The notes under the pieces are model-generated. The model saw only the letters and a program-made list of their open reading frames with translations, did no database searches and was not told where the DNA came from. Positions 7,777 to 16,095 of a stretch of 31,095 nt of DNA are shown in pieces. The position numbers and the translations under genes are program-made. The first letter of the stretch is position 1, and each line of letters begins with the position of its first letter. Source of the DNA: DASRCB01 sp035653295 (GTDB taxonomy: Bacteria; Acidobacteriota; Terriglobia; Bryobacterales; Bryobacteraceae); contig DASRCB010000036.1 of the NCBI GenBank assembly GCA_035653295.1, positions 1-31,095 of the forward strand. The letters are read 5' to 3'.

Positions 7777-8346
7777 ATGGCTGATACAAATCGTCAGAGC
7801 GCGCAAACCGGCGTGGCGCGTACAGAGCAACAGCAGGACCAGAGCCGTGGCATGAGCCGCCGCTACGACTGGCCGTTTCTCGGGCTGGGAGGCGACCTGC
7901 TGAGCGCCAGTCCGTTCGGCATGATGCGCCGCCTGAGCGCGGAAATGGACCGCCTGTTGAGCGAGCCGGTTTCGGGCCGAGCGGGCTCGGAGATGCGGCA
8001 ATGGTCGCCGGCCATCGAGGTTCGCCAGAAAGGAGACAACCTGGTGGTCTGCGCCGATTTGCCCGGCATTTCACCGGAGAACGTTTCGGTGGAGGTGGAT
8101 AACGACACGCTGATCATCGAAGGCGAGCGCAAACACGAGGAGAGTTCCGAGCAGGGAGGATTTCACCGCTCCGAGCGCAGCTATGGCCGTTTCTATCGCG
8201 CCGTTCCGTTGCCGCAGGAGGCCAAGACCGACGCGGTGAACGCCGAGTTCAACAACGGTGTGCTGGAGATCACCATTCCCGTCGAAAAGCCGAAGGAGAA
8301 TCGCAGGCGCATTGAGGTGCAGAGCGGACAGAATAAGCAGAAGTGA
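7777..8346 (+). CDS. Small heat shock protein, Hsp20/alpha-crystallin family
   Basis: A 189-residue ATP-independent holdase chaperone that binds unfolding proteins in the cytoplasm. The alpha-crystallin domain covers about residues 70-175: SPAIEVRQKGDNLVV, then ADLPGISPENVSVEV, LIIEGERK, and the terminal strand NGVLEITIP. SYGRFYRAVPLP near residue 140 is the usual F-R-x-LP strand. The N-terminal 65 residues are Gln/Arg rich and carry MRRLSAEMDRLL, an amphipathic oligomerisation helix. The C-terminal IEV replaces the usual I-x-I anchor. It is preceded by a strong ribosome binding site. No heat-shock promoter or inverted repeat of the CIRCE type was seen in the 64 bases upstream of the ribosome binding region. 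Confidence 0.95.
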   Translation: MADTNRQSAQTGVARTEQQQDQSRGMSRRYDWPFLGLGGDLLSASPFGMMRRLSAEMDRLLSEPVSGRAGSEMRQWSPAIEVRQKGDNLVVCADLPGISPENVSVEVDNDTLIIEGERKHEESSEQGGFHRSERSYGRFYRAVPLPQEAKTDAVNAEFNNGVLEITIPVEKPKENRRRIEVQSGQNKQK

Positions 8347-8388
8347 GCGGCCGCGCGTCGACTCGTGGGAACCTGTCCATGAACCCTC

Positions 8389-9666
8389 ATGAGTCGATGG
8401 CTTACTCTGGCGTGCCTGCTGGCGGCCCTGCCGGCGTTCGGGTCCGGCCTGTATCCGATTCGGGTCGGTCCGGACCACCGGCATGTGGTGGACCAGCACG
8501 GCGCGCCGTTTCTCATTCACGGCGACTCCGCATGGTCGCTGATCACAGCCCTGACGAAGGAAGACGCGGCGAAGTATCTGGACAACCGCCGCCGCAAAGG
8601 CTTCAACTCGATCATCGTCAATCTGATCGAGCACAAGTTCAACGGACCCATTAATCGTTACGGTGAAGGCCCGTTTGCGGCGACGGGAGACTTCTCCACG
8701 CCGAACGAGAAGTATTTCGAGCACGCGGACTGGGTGATTCGGAAAGCCGGGGAGATGGGCATCCAGGTGTTCCTCGCGCCCATCTATCTCGGCTATCCAG
8801 GCCTCGACGAAGGATGGTACGACGAAGCATTGCGCAACGGCCCGGCGAAATGCAGGGAATGGGGCCGATACGTGGGCCGGCGATACGCCGGGTTCGACAA
8901 TATCGTGTGGCTGATGGGCGGCGACCGCAACCCCGGCGCCGCAATGGAAGACGCCAATGCCGTGGCGCGCGGCATCCGCGAGTTCGGCACGCGCCATCTG
9001 TTCACGGCGCACTGCCATCCGGAGAACTCAGCGGTGGAGCAGTACGGGAAAACCGGCTGGCTGGACCTCAACGATACGTACAGCTACGAAATCATTCATC
9101 ACAGGCTCATCGCCGATTACAACCACACGCCGGCAATGCCGTATCTTCTGATCGAGACAACATACGAAGGCGAGCACAACGCATCGGCGGTGCAGATCCG
9201 GCGGCAGGCCTGGTGGGCAGTGCTGTTCGGCGCGGCGGGGCAGTTCATGGGCAATCGCCCCATCTGGCTCTTCGATCCGGGCTGGGTGGAAGCAATGGAT
9301 GCCACCGGTTCGCGGGACATGGCGCGCCTGAAGCAGTTCTTCACGGCGCAGCGGTGGAATGAGCTGGTCCCGGACCTGAAGCACGAGGCCGTCGTGGACG
9401 GACTTGGGGAGTTCAACGGCCTCGACTACCTCGCCGCGGCGCGTACCTCGGACGGAAGTACGCTGATCGCTTACCTGCCGTCCAGCCGCACGGTAACGGT
9501 GGAGATGACCACGATCTCCGGCCGCGTGGCGAATGCATCCTGGTTCAACCCGCGGGACGGCAGCACAGTCGCGATCGGGTCGTTTGCGACCAAAGGGAGG
9601 CGCCGCTTCACGCCGCCGGCTGAAGGCGACTGGGTTCTCGTCTTGCACGGCCCCGCGGGCCATTGA
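8389..9666 (+). CDS. Secreted DUF4038-type glycoside hydrolase (apiosidase-like)
   Basis: A 425-residue exported protein. The signal peptide is MSRWLTLACLLAALPAFGSG. The catalytic TIM-barrel region shows the DUF4038 opening FLIHGDSAWSLITALT, followed by RRKGFNSIIVNL, VFLAPIYLGYPG and NIVWLMGGDRNP. A C-terminal collagen-binding-like beta domain covers roughly residues 330-420 (FNPRDGSTVAIG, then GDWVLVLHG). The family includes GH140 apiosidases, which act on plant pectin side chains. Candidate acids are D in GGDRNP and E in LIETTYEGEHN, consistent with a retaining mechanism. The exact sugar cannot be read from sequence. There is no adjacent sugar transporter, so it probably acts alone in the envelope or outside the cell. 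Confidence 0.88.
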   Translation: MSRWLTLACLLAALPAFGSGLYPIRVGPDHRHVVDQHGAPFLIHGDSAWSLITALTKEDAAKYLDNRRRKGFNSIIVNLIEHKFNGPINRYGEGPFAATGDFSTPNEKYFEHADWVIRKAGEMGIQVFLAPIYLGYPGLDEGWYDEALRNGPAKCREWGRYVGRRYAGFDNIVWLMGGDRNPGAAMEDANAVARGIREFGTRHLFTAHCHPENSAVEQYGKTGWLDLNDTYSYEIIHHRLIADYNHTPAMPYLLIETTYEGEHNASAVQIRRQAWWAVLFGAAGQFMGNRPIWLFDPGWVEAMDATGSRDMARLKQFFTAQRWNELVPDLKHEAVVDGLGEFNGLDYLAAARTSDGSTLIAYLPSSRTVTVEMTTISGRVANASWFNPRDGSTVAIGSFATKGRRRFTPPAEGDWVLVLHGPAGH

Positions 9667-9748
9667 GTTGTCCCGCCGCCGCGCCGTCCCTTATCCTGTT
9701 AATAGACACCAGACCTAACCCGCAGGGTGGCCTTTACGTAACATCATC

Positions 9749-10645
9749 ATGAGTCTTTTACGCACTCTTTTCGCCTCCATTCCTTTGCTGGCCATGGCGG
9801 CTCTGGCGCAGGAGCAGAGCGCTTCCGCGCCGGAACCGTCGCAGGCCGGCCAGACGGAGACCGCCGCGTCACAACAGGCGCCTCCGGATGTGGAGAAAGC
9901 GCTGCGCGACCGCGTGACGCAGTATTACCAGGACTGCGTAGAGCACAAGTTTCGCGAGGCGGAGAACCTCCTGGCCGAGGAAAGCAAGGATTACTTCTAC
10001 AATCACGAGAAGCCGAACTACAAAGGTTTCGAGATCCAGAGCATCAAGTGGTCGGACGACTTCAAGCAGGCCAATGTGTTTGTCTTCCTGACGGTGGATA
10101 TGCATTTGCAGAACGTGACCATTCCGGGTCACCCGACGCAGGAGAGCGAGTGGAAGCTCGTTGATGGGCAGTGGTTCATGCACATCATCACTCCGCAGGA
10201 GAAGTTTGTAATGCCCTTCGGCGCGGTGGTCAAGCTCGATCCGGAGCCGCAACCGGGCGCCCCGGTGAATCAGGATGAGGTGAACAAGTTCTCCAAGGCC
10301 AACATCAAAGAGCGCGCCACGGAAATTCTGCTGGGTGTCAAACCAGATCGCGGCACGGTGGTGCTCGATTCCACCTCGCCCGGCGAAACGACGGTGCATA
10401 TCAGCAACGGGACTCCTTCGATCGTGGGTCTGGAGTTGGTGGATCCGCATATGACGGGGCTTTCCGTGAAGATGGATAAGACCAGGCTCAAGCCGACCGA
10501 GGAGGCGACGCTGACGCTGCGCTGGAAACCGAAGGACAAGATCGCGAAGCCGACTGCGTTCATTCATGTGCGCACCATTCCCTCGGGCCAGGACGTTCCC
10601 ATTCGGGTCGATTTCTCATTTAACCCCCAGGCGAGCAAAAAATAG
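9749..10645 (+). CDS. Secreted protein of unknown function with C-terminal Ig-like domain
   Basis: A 298-residue protein with signal peptide MSLLRTLFASIPLLAMAALAQ, then a Gln/Ala/Ser-rich linker to about residue 45. Residues 48-160 look like an NTF2-like or DUF4440-like fold (RVTQYYQDCVEHKFREAENLL, here cited as a helical opening, then a strand-rich part ending in WKLVDGQWFMHI). Residues 190-295 are strand rich and resemble a DUF1573-type Ig domain (TTVHISNGTPSIVGLEL and TLTLRWKPKD). I do not recognise a named family. No Shine-Dalgarno sequence is visible at the start. The next gene follows after 24 bases. Confidence 0.75.
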   Translation: MSLLRTLFASIPLLAMAALAQEQSASAPEPSQAGQTETAASQQAPPDVEKALRDRVTQYYQDCVEHKFREAENLLAEESKDYFYNHEKPNYKGFEIQSIKWSDDFKQANVFVFLTVDMHLQNVTIPGHPTQESEWKLVDGQWFMHIITPQEKFVMPFGAVVKLDPEPQPGAPVNQDEVNKFSKANIKERATEILLGVKPDRGTVVLDSTSPGETTVHISNGTPSIVGLELVDPHMTGLSVKMDKTRLKPTEEATLTLRWKPKDKIAKPTAFIHVRTIPSGQDVPIRVDFSFNPQASKK

Positions 10646-10656
10646 GCCGCTCGCGA

Positions 10657-10662
10657 TACGCT
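10657..10662 (+). promoter_or_regulatory. TANNNT element seven bases before the BrkB start
   Basis: TACGCT ends seven bases before the ATG at 10670, and no Shine-Dalgarno sequence is present. Transcription starting at the usual distance would begin at or next to the start codon, giving a leaderless mRNA. The promoter call has no supporting -35 box. Confidence 0.35.
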
Positions 10663-10669
10663 GTTCTCG

Positions 10670-11536
10670 ATGGCTGCCGACGCTTCCGCCCTGATCGTCG
10701 TGCCGGCGCGTCCATGGGCGCGCTTCACGGGCCTGCTGCGGCGGTCGTTCATCGCCGCTTACGAGGACGGCTGTTTCGGAATCGCCAAGGGCGCGGCGTA
10801 CTCGGCGCTGCTGGCCTTCTTCCCGATTTGCACTTCCATCGCCGCGATTCTGGCGCAGGTGCGGGCCGAATCCGTGAGCGCGCAGATCTCACGTTTTCTG
10901 TTCGAGGTGGTGCCGCCCGGATCGCAGGAGCTGGTGCGATATGTGTTCAGCTATCACGGAGCCAGGCCCATCTGGCTGCTGATCGCCGCTTCGCTGCTGG
11001 CGGTGTGGGCCGGCACCGGCGTGATGATGACGCTGATGGAGGGTTTCCAGGCAGCGTACAAGCTACCCACCGGCCGGCCCTTTCTGCAACAGCGGCTGGT
11101 GGCCGTCGTCTTGGTTTTCTCCGCGGCGCTTCCTGTTGTGGGCGCGTCCATGCTCATCCTCTTCAGCCGCAGCTTCACGCGCTGGCTGGGCGTTCCGGCG
11201 GGCGCGCAGGCGCCGGGGTGGCTGATTCTCTCGACCGAGGCGATCAATTACCTGATCGCTTTCGCGGCCATCCTGCTGGTGACGTGCCTGCTCTACTTCT
11301 TCGGTCCGAACCGGCCCATGAAGATGCGCGATGTATGGCCCGGCGCCGTTCTGGCCACGGTCCTCTGGCTCCCAGCGACCGGAGGCTTCGGGTGGTACGT
11401 GCGGCACATCGCCAACTACAACCTGTTATATGGAAGCGTGGCGGCGAGCATCATTTTCATCGTCTGGATGTACATGCTGGCGGTAATCGCCCTGCTCGGC
11501 TGCGAATTCAACGCGGAACGTGAGTGCCAGGGCTGA
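10670..11536 (+). CDS. YihY/BrkB-family inner membrane protein
   Basis: A 288-residue integral membrane protein of the YihY/BrkB (virulence factor BrkB) family, whose function is unsettled. Early members were wrongly called ribonuclease BN. The signature region GIAKGAAYSALLAFFPICTS is near residues 38-57. Further hydrophobic segments fall near 100-120, 140-160, 190-215, 225-245 and 260-280, giving about six membrane spans. FFGPNRPMKMRDVWPGAVLA and the ending NYNLLYGSVAA are also typical. Length is normal. The start follows the previous gene by 24 bases and lacks a Shine-Dalgarno site. It converges with the sigma-factor operon. Confidence 0.92.
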   Translation: MAADASALIVVPARPWARFTGLLRRSFIAAYEDGCFGIAKGAAYSALLAFFPICTSIAAILAQVRAESVSAQISRFLFEVVPPGSQELVRYVFSYHGARPIWLLIAASLLAVWAGTGVMMTLMEGFQAAYKLPTGRPFLQQRLVAVVLVFSAALPVVGASMLILFSRSFTRWLGVPAGAQAPGWLILSTEAINYLIAFAAILLVTCLLYFFGPNRPMKMRDVWPGAVLATVLWLPATGGFGWYVRHIANYNLLYGSVAASIIFIVWMYMLAVIALLGCEFNAERECQG

Positions 11537-11542
11537 GGCGGC

Positions 11543-11974
11543 TCAGAACCGCCCATAGCGCCAGATCAGGAGCGAAGCGAGCGCTGCCGCACGAAAGCCC
11601 CAGCGGACGATTCGGGCGGGCACACGGTGTAACAGCGATCTGGTGAGCAGTGCCGCGCCGAGTGCGGCCGCGACGCCGGTGGCTATGCTTTCGAGCAGCA
11701 GCAGCGGACCAGGAAAGGCCCAGATCCCCGGCGGCGCGGCAGCGTTCAGAAGGGCGAGCGCCAGCGTCAGGATCACGAACGGCGCAGCGCACGCTTCCAG
11801 CACTGTGCGCCTCATGCTCGCGGTTCGCACCACCAGCAGGGCCGACAGGCACGAGAAGGGGATGAAGAACCGCGGGTCCAGCAGCGTGAACCCGCGGCGA
11901 TCAGCGATCAAATCGGCCACGAACAATGCGCCGCCGATCCGAATTGTCCAGACAATCGCCCGGCGCGCCTTCAT
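11543..11974 (-). CDS. Hypothetical integral membrane protein
   Basis: A 143-residue, strongly hydrophobic protein that I do not recognise. It has about four membrane segments: near residues 9-25, 36-50, 63-82 and 88-110, with Arg-rich loops between them, including the basic N-terminus MKARRAIVWTIRIGG. It lies 31 bases downstream of the DUF4252 gene and reads in the same direction, so it is probably the last gene of the sigma-factor operon. Possible roles such as an envelope accessory are guesswork. The stop lies seven bases from that of the convergent BrkB gene. Confidence 0.65.
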   Translation of the reverse strand: MKARRAIVWTIRIGGALFVADLIADRRGFTLLDPRFFIPFSCLSALLVVRTASMRRTVLEACAAPFVILTLALALLNAAAPPGIWAFPGPLLLLESIATGVAAALGAALLTRSLLHRVPARIVRWGFRAAALASLLIWRYGRF

Positions 11975-12005
11975 CCCCGCTTATCGGTGGAATCGGGCTG
12001 GCGCG

Positions 12006-12551
12006 TTAATCCTTCTTCGCGGGCTCCTGGCCGTGAATGTCGATATCCGGAATTCCGAACTGGCCCCGCAGCTTCCGGAGATCGCTCAGGTTGATGGCCC
12101 CATTGATGTACACCACCGTCAGTTCCTTCGGCTCGGCGCAGATGACCGCCAGGCCGGCGATCTTGTCCGACTGCGACAGGATGTAGACCTCGTCGTGTTC
12201 CTCGGCGCTGCGGCTCTCGACGATTTTCGACCAGCCAGGCATTTTCGCGATCTGCGCGCGCACGGAGTCCACCGCTTCCATCGGGTATTCCCCCTTGTCG
12301 GCGAACTCGAGATTGCGCACCACCAGACCTTTCACCCCGCTGAGAATGGACTTAACCTGCTCCACGTCCTTGTCGGACTCGCCCACCATACCCAGCAGCG
12401 CCATTGCGCCGCGGATTTGCCCCGCGTCGAAAGTTACCGTGTTGGCCTCTTTGGCCTTCTTTTCCAGCTTGTCCAGCGCCGACAGGTCGAGCGTCTGGGC
12501 TCCCAGCACGCCCGCCGAAACTACCGCCAGTATGAATCCCGCTTTGCTCAT
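12006..12551 (-). CDS. Secreted DUF4252-family protein
   Basis: A 181-residue exported protein with signal peptide MSKAGFILAVVSAGVLGAQ and no lipobox cysteine. The body fits the DUF4252 pattern: a helical lead (LDKLEKKA), VKGLVVRNLEFAD, then WSKIVESRSAEEHDEVYILS, and a final LTVVYINGAINLSDLRKL. Family function is unknown, but it is often encoded beside ECF sigma factors and their partners, as here. The start overlaps the previous stop by ATGA (12548-12551), which implies translational coupling. It may be an exported target or feedback component of the sigma system; that is an inference from position. Confidence 0.85.
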   Translation of the reverse strand: MSKAGFILAVVSAGVLGAQTLDLSALDKLEKKAKEANTVTFDAGQIRGAMALLGMVGESDKDVEQVKSILSGVKGLVVRNLEFADKGEYPMEAVDSVRAQIAKMPGWSKIVESRSAEEHDEVYILSQSDKIAGLAVICAEPKELTVVYINGAINLSDLRKLRGQFGIPDIDIHGQEPAKKD

Positions 12552-12880
12552 AAATCTTCCCTCGCATGCTCCCCGATGTGCACGGTGGAAGACGAGTCCC
12601 TGAGGCGATGGTCGATGGACGCCAGCTTAGCCGCGGTCAGATGCAGCGCGAAAACGAGCTTCTGGGCCTGCTCGGCCCGTTCCTGCCGCACATGCCGCTG
12701 ATATCCCAGCATCCCGGCGAACGCGAGCGCGATCATGGCCGCGATCCCCGCGCAGCGCATGTACCACGCCTGTGCGCGGCGCGGCTGCGCCACAGTCCGG
12801 GCCAGCACCCGTTCGGCAAACCCCTCCGGCGCGTCCACGCGCGCCAGCGCTCGCTTCAGTTCCTGTTCGACTTCCCTCAT
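12548..12880 (-). CDS. Short single-pass membrane protein, likely anti-sigma partner
   Basis: A 110-residue protein with a cytoplasmic-type N-terminus (MREVEQELKRALARVDAPEG), one hydrophobic span at about residues 41-60 (AGIAAMIALAFAGMLGY) and a charged helical C-terminus. No zinc-binding HXXXCXXC motif of ZAS anti-sigma factors is present. Position and topology still suggest a regulator of the sigma factor immediately upstream. The open frame extends to 13213, but that would overlap the sigma gene. The start at 12880 overlaps the sigma stop by ATGA, and its own stop overlaps the next start the same way. Role is inferred. Confidence 0.75.
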   Translation of the reverse strand: MREVEQELKRALARVDAPEGFAERVLARTVAQPRRAQAWYMRCAGIAAMIALAFAGMLGYQRHVRQERAEQAQKLVFALHLTAAKLASIDHRLRDSSSTVHIGEHAREDL

Positions 12881-13410
12881 GCCCGTGCTTCCTGTTTCTG
12901 TTTTCGTTCCAGCTTTTCCCTTAACATTCCCAGCGCCCGGTGAAGCCGGCTCTTCACGGTATTGACCGGCATTTCCAGCACCCGGGCGATCTCCGTCGGA
13001 TCCAGATCTTCCTGGAACCGTAAAATGACGATGGCCCGCTGATGTTCCGGCAGGGCCGCCACCAGCCTGCGCAGAGCGTCGGACGCCATGGGATCCTGCT
13101 CCACGCGGGCCGATGCCGGCTCCGCAACCTTCTCCAGCGCCACTTCCGCTCGCCAGGCGCGTTTGCGTCCGCGGTCTATGCAGCGGTTCACGGTCACGCG
13201 CCTGAGCCACCAAACCAGATGCGCCCCGGACTCCACCGAACGAAGATTGCGGTAGAGGTCCAGAAACACATCCTGGGCGATCTCTTCGGCAAGCGCGGCG
13301 TTGCGCAGATAATGCAGCCCAACGCTGTACACCATGGACTGGTACTCCCGTACGATCGCGGCGAAAGCGGACTTGTCGCCCGCCGCCGCGAGCGCCAGGC
13401 TGTCATCCAT
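12877..13410 (-). CDS. ECF-type RNA polymerase sigma factor
   Basis: A 177-residue sigma-70 family protein with only regions 2 and 4, as in extracytoplasmic-function sigmas. Region 2 covers about residues 15-85 (FAAIVREYQSMVYSVGLHYL, then EEIAQDVFLDLYRNL). Region 4 covers about 110-170, with LPEHQRAIVILRFQEDLDP followed by the helix-turn-helix EIARVLEMPVNTVKSRLHRA. It directs RNA polymerase to a stress-type regulon that is not identifiable here. The gene heads an operon with a membrane protein and a DUF4252 protein. Upstream on the minus strand there is a TATCGT at 13460-13455, about 45 bases from the ATG, and an AT-rich palindrome at 13479-13488. Confidence 0.94.
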   Translation of the reverse strand: MDDSLALAAAGDKSAFAAIVREYQSMVYSVGLHYLRNAALAEEIAQDVFLDLYRNLRSVESGAHLVWWLRRVTVNRCIDRGRKRAWRAEVALEKVAEPASARVEQDPMASDALRRLVAALPEHQRAIVILRFQEDLDPTEIARVLEMPVNTVKSRLHRALGMLREKLERKQKQEARA

Positions 13411-13478
13411 GCCCGTATTGCGTTCCAGAGCGCCTGCCTTTCCTGTGAACTAATACGATACCGTGGGGCGAGCGAATT

Positions 13479-13488
13479 CAAATATTTG
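13479..13488. promoter_or_regulatory. AT-rich palindrome upstream of the sigma operon
   Basis: CAAATATTTG is a perfect 10-base palindrome in a very GC-rich context, about 70 bases before the sigma-factor start and close to possible minus-strand promoter bases (TTGAAT, 13481-13476). It could be an operator or simply a promoter-associated AT patch. Evidence is positional only. Confidence 0.25.
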
Positions 13489-13554
13489 GGGGTCCTGACG
13501 ATGCGGCAGAGGGGCGTGGACGGCCGCGCCGCGGGGCCGGGCCTGCCCGACCTA

Positions 13555-13926
13555 CTATGGGCGATACACCGCGATGCTGGTGTCGGTCTCCCAGATTTTC
13601 ACTTCGGAGACGCGCACCGGCGTGGGGGCATGCAGATCGCGGCTGATCTCATCCCAGAAGTACTTGGCCAGGTTTTCGGCCGAGGGATTCAGGACGTCGA
13701 ACGGGGCGACCTCGTTGAGGAACTGATGGTCGAGGCGGTCGATCACGCCATTCATGAGGCGCTTCAGCTCGACGAAATCGACCAGTAAGCCGGCGGAATC
13801 GAGCGCCTCGCCCTGCACCGTCACCTCGACGCGATAGTTGTGCCCGTGCACGTTCTCGCATTTGCCGTGGTAGTTGCGCAGGGCGTGCCCCGCCGCGAAC
13901 GTCTTCTGTGCCGAGACCTCGAACAC
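13555..13926 (-). CDS. queD: 6-carboxy-5,6,7,8-tetrahydropterin synthase (QueD)
   Basis: QueD converts 7,8-dihydroneopterin triphosphate to 6-carboxytetrahydropterin in the queuosine/7-deazapurine pathway. The 123-residue product has the zinc histidines H14, H27 and H29 (FAAGHALRNYH and NVHGHNY) and the catalytic C23 in GKCENVHGH, which distinguishes it from eukaryotic PTPS. D66/H67 in RLDHQFLN form the catalytic dyad region. The start is GTG. It lies 8 bases after the helicase stop, so the two genes are probably cotranscribed. No other queuosine genes are in the window; the partner enzymes must be elsewhere. Confidence 0.94.
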   Translation of the reverse strand: MFEVSAQKTFAAGHALRNYHGKCENVHGHNYRVEVTVQGEALDSAGLLVDFVELKRLMNGVIDRLDHQFLNEVAPFDVLNPSAENLAKYFWDEISRDLHAPTPVRVSEVKIWETDTSIAVYRP

Positions 13927-13934
13927 TTCTTCTA

Positions 13935-15869
13935 TTATGACTGCGGGTCGAAGAACTTCTGCACATCCGCGATGTTGGAGGTGACACGGTAGGGCGGCAG
14001 GCTGTCGAAGAACACCTTGCCGTAGCGCTGCCGGACGATGCGCTGGTCCAGCAACGCGAGCACGCCGCGATCGAGCCGGCTGCGGATCAGGCGGCCGAAT
14101 CCCTGCTTAAGCGCCAGCGCCGCTTCCGGGATCTGATACTCGTAGAAGGCGTTCCCGCCGCGCTCGCGAATCTCATTAATTCGGGCCTCGACCACGGGAT
14201 CGCTGGGCACGGCAAACGGCAGCTTGTCGATAATCACGCAGCTCAGCTGCTCTCCCTGAACATCGACGCCCTGCCAGAACGAGGACGTGGCGAACAGGAC
14301 GCAATTGGGCGTGGAACGGAACTCCTCCAGCAGGGCCGTTTTCGGCCCGGTGCCCTGGAGCAGCGCCGGCCAGGGGAGGTCGATCGATACGCGGTCGTGC
14401 ACCTGGCGCATCTGCTGGTAGCTGGTGAAGAGCACGAAGGCGCGGCCCTGGCTGAACTCCAGCAGTTTCAGGATCTCGTCGGCGGCGGCCGAGGTGAACG
14501 CTGGCGAGCGAGGATCGGGCATCGACGGGGGCACGTAGAGCAATGCCTGTTTGGCGTAGTCGAAGTGGCTGGGGACTACGAGCGATCGCGCCGACTTCGC
14601 CCCGAGCCGCCGCTCGGCAAACTCGAAGCTGCCGCCCACCGCCAGCGTGGCGGAGGTCATCACTACCGTGTCCAGCGTGTCGAAGAGCCGCTCTTCCAGC
14701 AGCGATGACACATCGATGGGGGTGGCCTGAAGCGAAACGCTGCGCACCCGCCGCTCCACCCAATAGACGTAGCGCTTGTCGCCGCTCTCCATCCAGAAGC
14801 GCAGTTTTCCGGCGATCTCGCCGCAGCGGCGCACCAGGGGAATGACCTCTTCCGGGGAGAACTTGATGAGCTTGAGGTGGGTCTCAAGAAGCTCCAGCAC
14901 GTGCAGCAGGTCGCGGTAGGGCTCGCCGCGATCCTCGAGCCAGGCGGCCTGCTGGCGGAAGCCGACGCGGCCCTCGCGGCCGTCGAACGCGCTGAAGAAC
15001 AGCGACGATCGCTCGCTGAGCGTGCTCACGACCCGGTCCAGCTCCTCCGACCCGAACTGCTTTCGGCGCCCGGCGGCCATGACGTCGCGGCACAGGTCCT
15101 GCACCTGCCAGCTGCTGACGGTCACCCCGAAGTATTGTCCGGCGACATCCTCGATCTCATGCGCCTCGTCAAAGATGACCACGTTGTACTCGGGAATGAT
15201 GCCCCCGAACTCTTCATCCTTCACTGCCAGGTCGGCGAAGAACAGGTGGTGATTGACGATGATGATGTCGCTTTCCACCGCGCGCTGGTGCATGAGCGTT
15301 AGGAAACAGCGCTCGAATTGAGGGCAGCGCTGTCCGGAACAGAGATCGCGGCGGGCATCCATCTTCGCCCAGGCGGTGCTGTTTTCCGGCAGAGTGCGGA
15401 TCTCGGAGCGGTCGCCCGATTGCGTGGTCTTCTCCCAGGCGCGGATGATCTGGAAATCGGCGACCTCTTCCAGGCCCGCGAGCACAGGCTCGCGGTCGGC
15501 GTCGTAGATCTTCTGCCGGCAGGCATAGTTGTTCCGCCCCTTCATGTAACAGACGTTCAGGGGGGAAGGGAAATGCTCCTGCAGGAAGGGTACGTCGCGG
15601 AAGTAGAGCTGCTCCTGAAGGTTCTTCGTGCCGGTCGAGATCACCACCCGATGGCCGGACAGGATCGCGGGAACGAGGTAGGCGAGCGTTTTGCCCGTGC
15701 CCGTCCCGGCGTCCACCATCAGGTGCCGCTTGTCGCGAATGGCGGCCTCGACGGCCTCCGCCATTTCCAGCTGGCCGGGGCGGAACTCATATTGAGGATG
15801 GCAGCGTGACAGCAGCCCATTCCGTGAGAAAAACTGGCGCACGGACACGGTTTTGGCGGGCGCGGACAT
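13935..15869 (-). CDS. DinG/XPD-type ATP-dependent DNA helicase with Fe-S cluster
   Basis: A 644-residue superfamily 2 helicase of the DinG/YoaA/XPD group, which unwinds damaged or structured DNA. Walker A is DAGTGTGKT (53-61) and the Walker B box is DEAH (234-237). The four iron-sulfur cysteines are readable: C117 (NNYACRQK), then C177, C182 and C188 (DLCSGQRCPQFERCF). The second RecA domain ends with QGFGRLIRSRLDRG (motif VI). There is no N-terminal exonuclease domain, so it is closer to YoaA than to firmicute DinG. Expected biochemistry is 5'-3' unwinding. An upstream GATACGCT on the minus strand (15896-15889) may be its promoter -10. The start lacks a clear Shine-Dalgarno site. Confidence 0.93.
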   Translation of the reverse strand: MSAPAKTVSVRQFFSRNGLLSRCHPQYEFRPGQLEMAEAVEAAIRDKRHLMVDAGTGTGKTLAYLVPAILSGHRVVISTGTKNLQEQLYFRDVPFLQEHFPSPLNVCYMKGRNNYACRQKIYDADREPVLAGLEEVADFQIIRAWEKTTQSGDRSEIRTLPENSTAWAKMDARRDLCSGQRCPQFERCFLTLMHQRAVESDIIIVNHHLFFADLAVKDEEFGGIIPEYNVVIFDEAHEIEDVAGQYFGVTVSSWQVQDLCRDVMAAGRRKQFGSEELDRVVSTLSERSSLFFSAFDGREGRVGFRQQAAWLEDRGEPYRDLLHVLELLETHLKLIKFSPEEVIPLVRRCGEIAGKLRFWMESGDKRYVYWVERRVRSVSLQATPIDVSSLLEERLFDTLDTVVMTSATLAVGGSFEFAERRLGAKSARSLVVPSHFDYAKQALLYVPPSMPDPRSPAFTSAAADEILKLLEFSQGRAFVLFTSYQQMRQVHDRVSIDLPWPALLQGTGPKTALLEEFRSTPNCVLFATSSFWQGVDVQGEQLSCVIIDKLPFAVPSDPVVEARINEIRERGGNAFYEYQIPEAALALKQGFGRLIRSRLDRGVLALLDQRIVRQRYGKVFFDSLPPYRVTSNIADVQKFFDPQS

Positions 15870-16095
15870 GCGGGGAGAAGGTGCTTTCAGCGTATCAGAG
15901 GGGTCCCGCAGCGGGCGCGGCCTCGCGCTTCAGTGCAATAGTGCTTTCCGGCCGCGGAGAGCGCCGTTTCTTCTTGCCTGTATCGCTGCGATGAGTCATA
16001 TTAGATTTGCAGGACCGATGTAGAGCGCGTCACAGTTCCTCCTTGCCAGCGAGATCACCCGCGCTCTGCGTATCCGTATTTATGGGCTGTTCTCG

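Noticed and set aside
12881..13213. N-terminal extension of the one-span membrane protein to 221 codons
   Set aside because: It would overlap the sigma factor gene in another frame; the start at 12880 gives an ATGA coupling and a sensible protein.
13441..13490. Standard -35/-10 promoter for the sigma operon
   Set aside because: TTGAAT pairs with TATTAG at 20 bases or TATCGT at 15 bases; neither spacing is good, so only the palindrome was listed, with low confidence.
15870..16095. Possible magnesium or manganese riboswitch upstream of the metal-transport pair
   Set aside because: I could not identify the conserved elements of the M-box or yybP-ykoY classes in these 226 bases. A covariance-model search would settle it.
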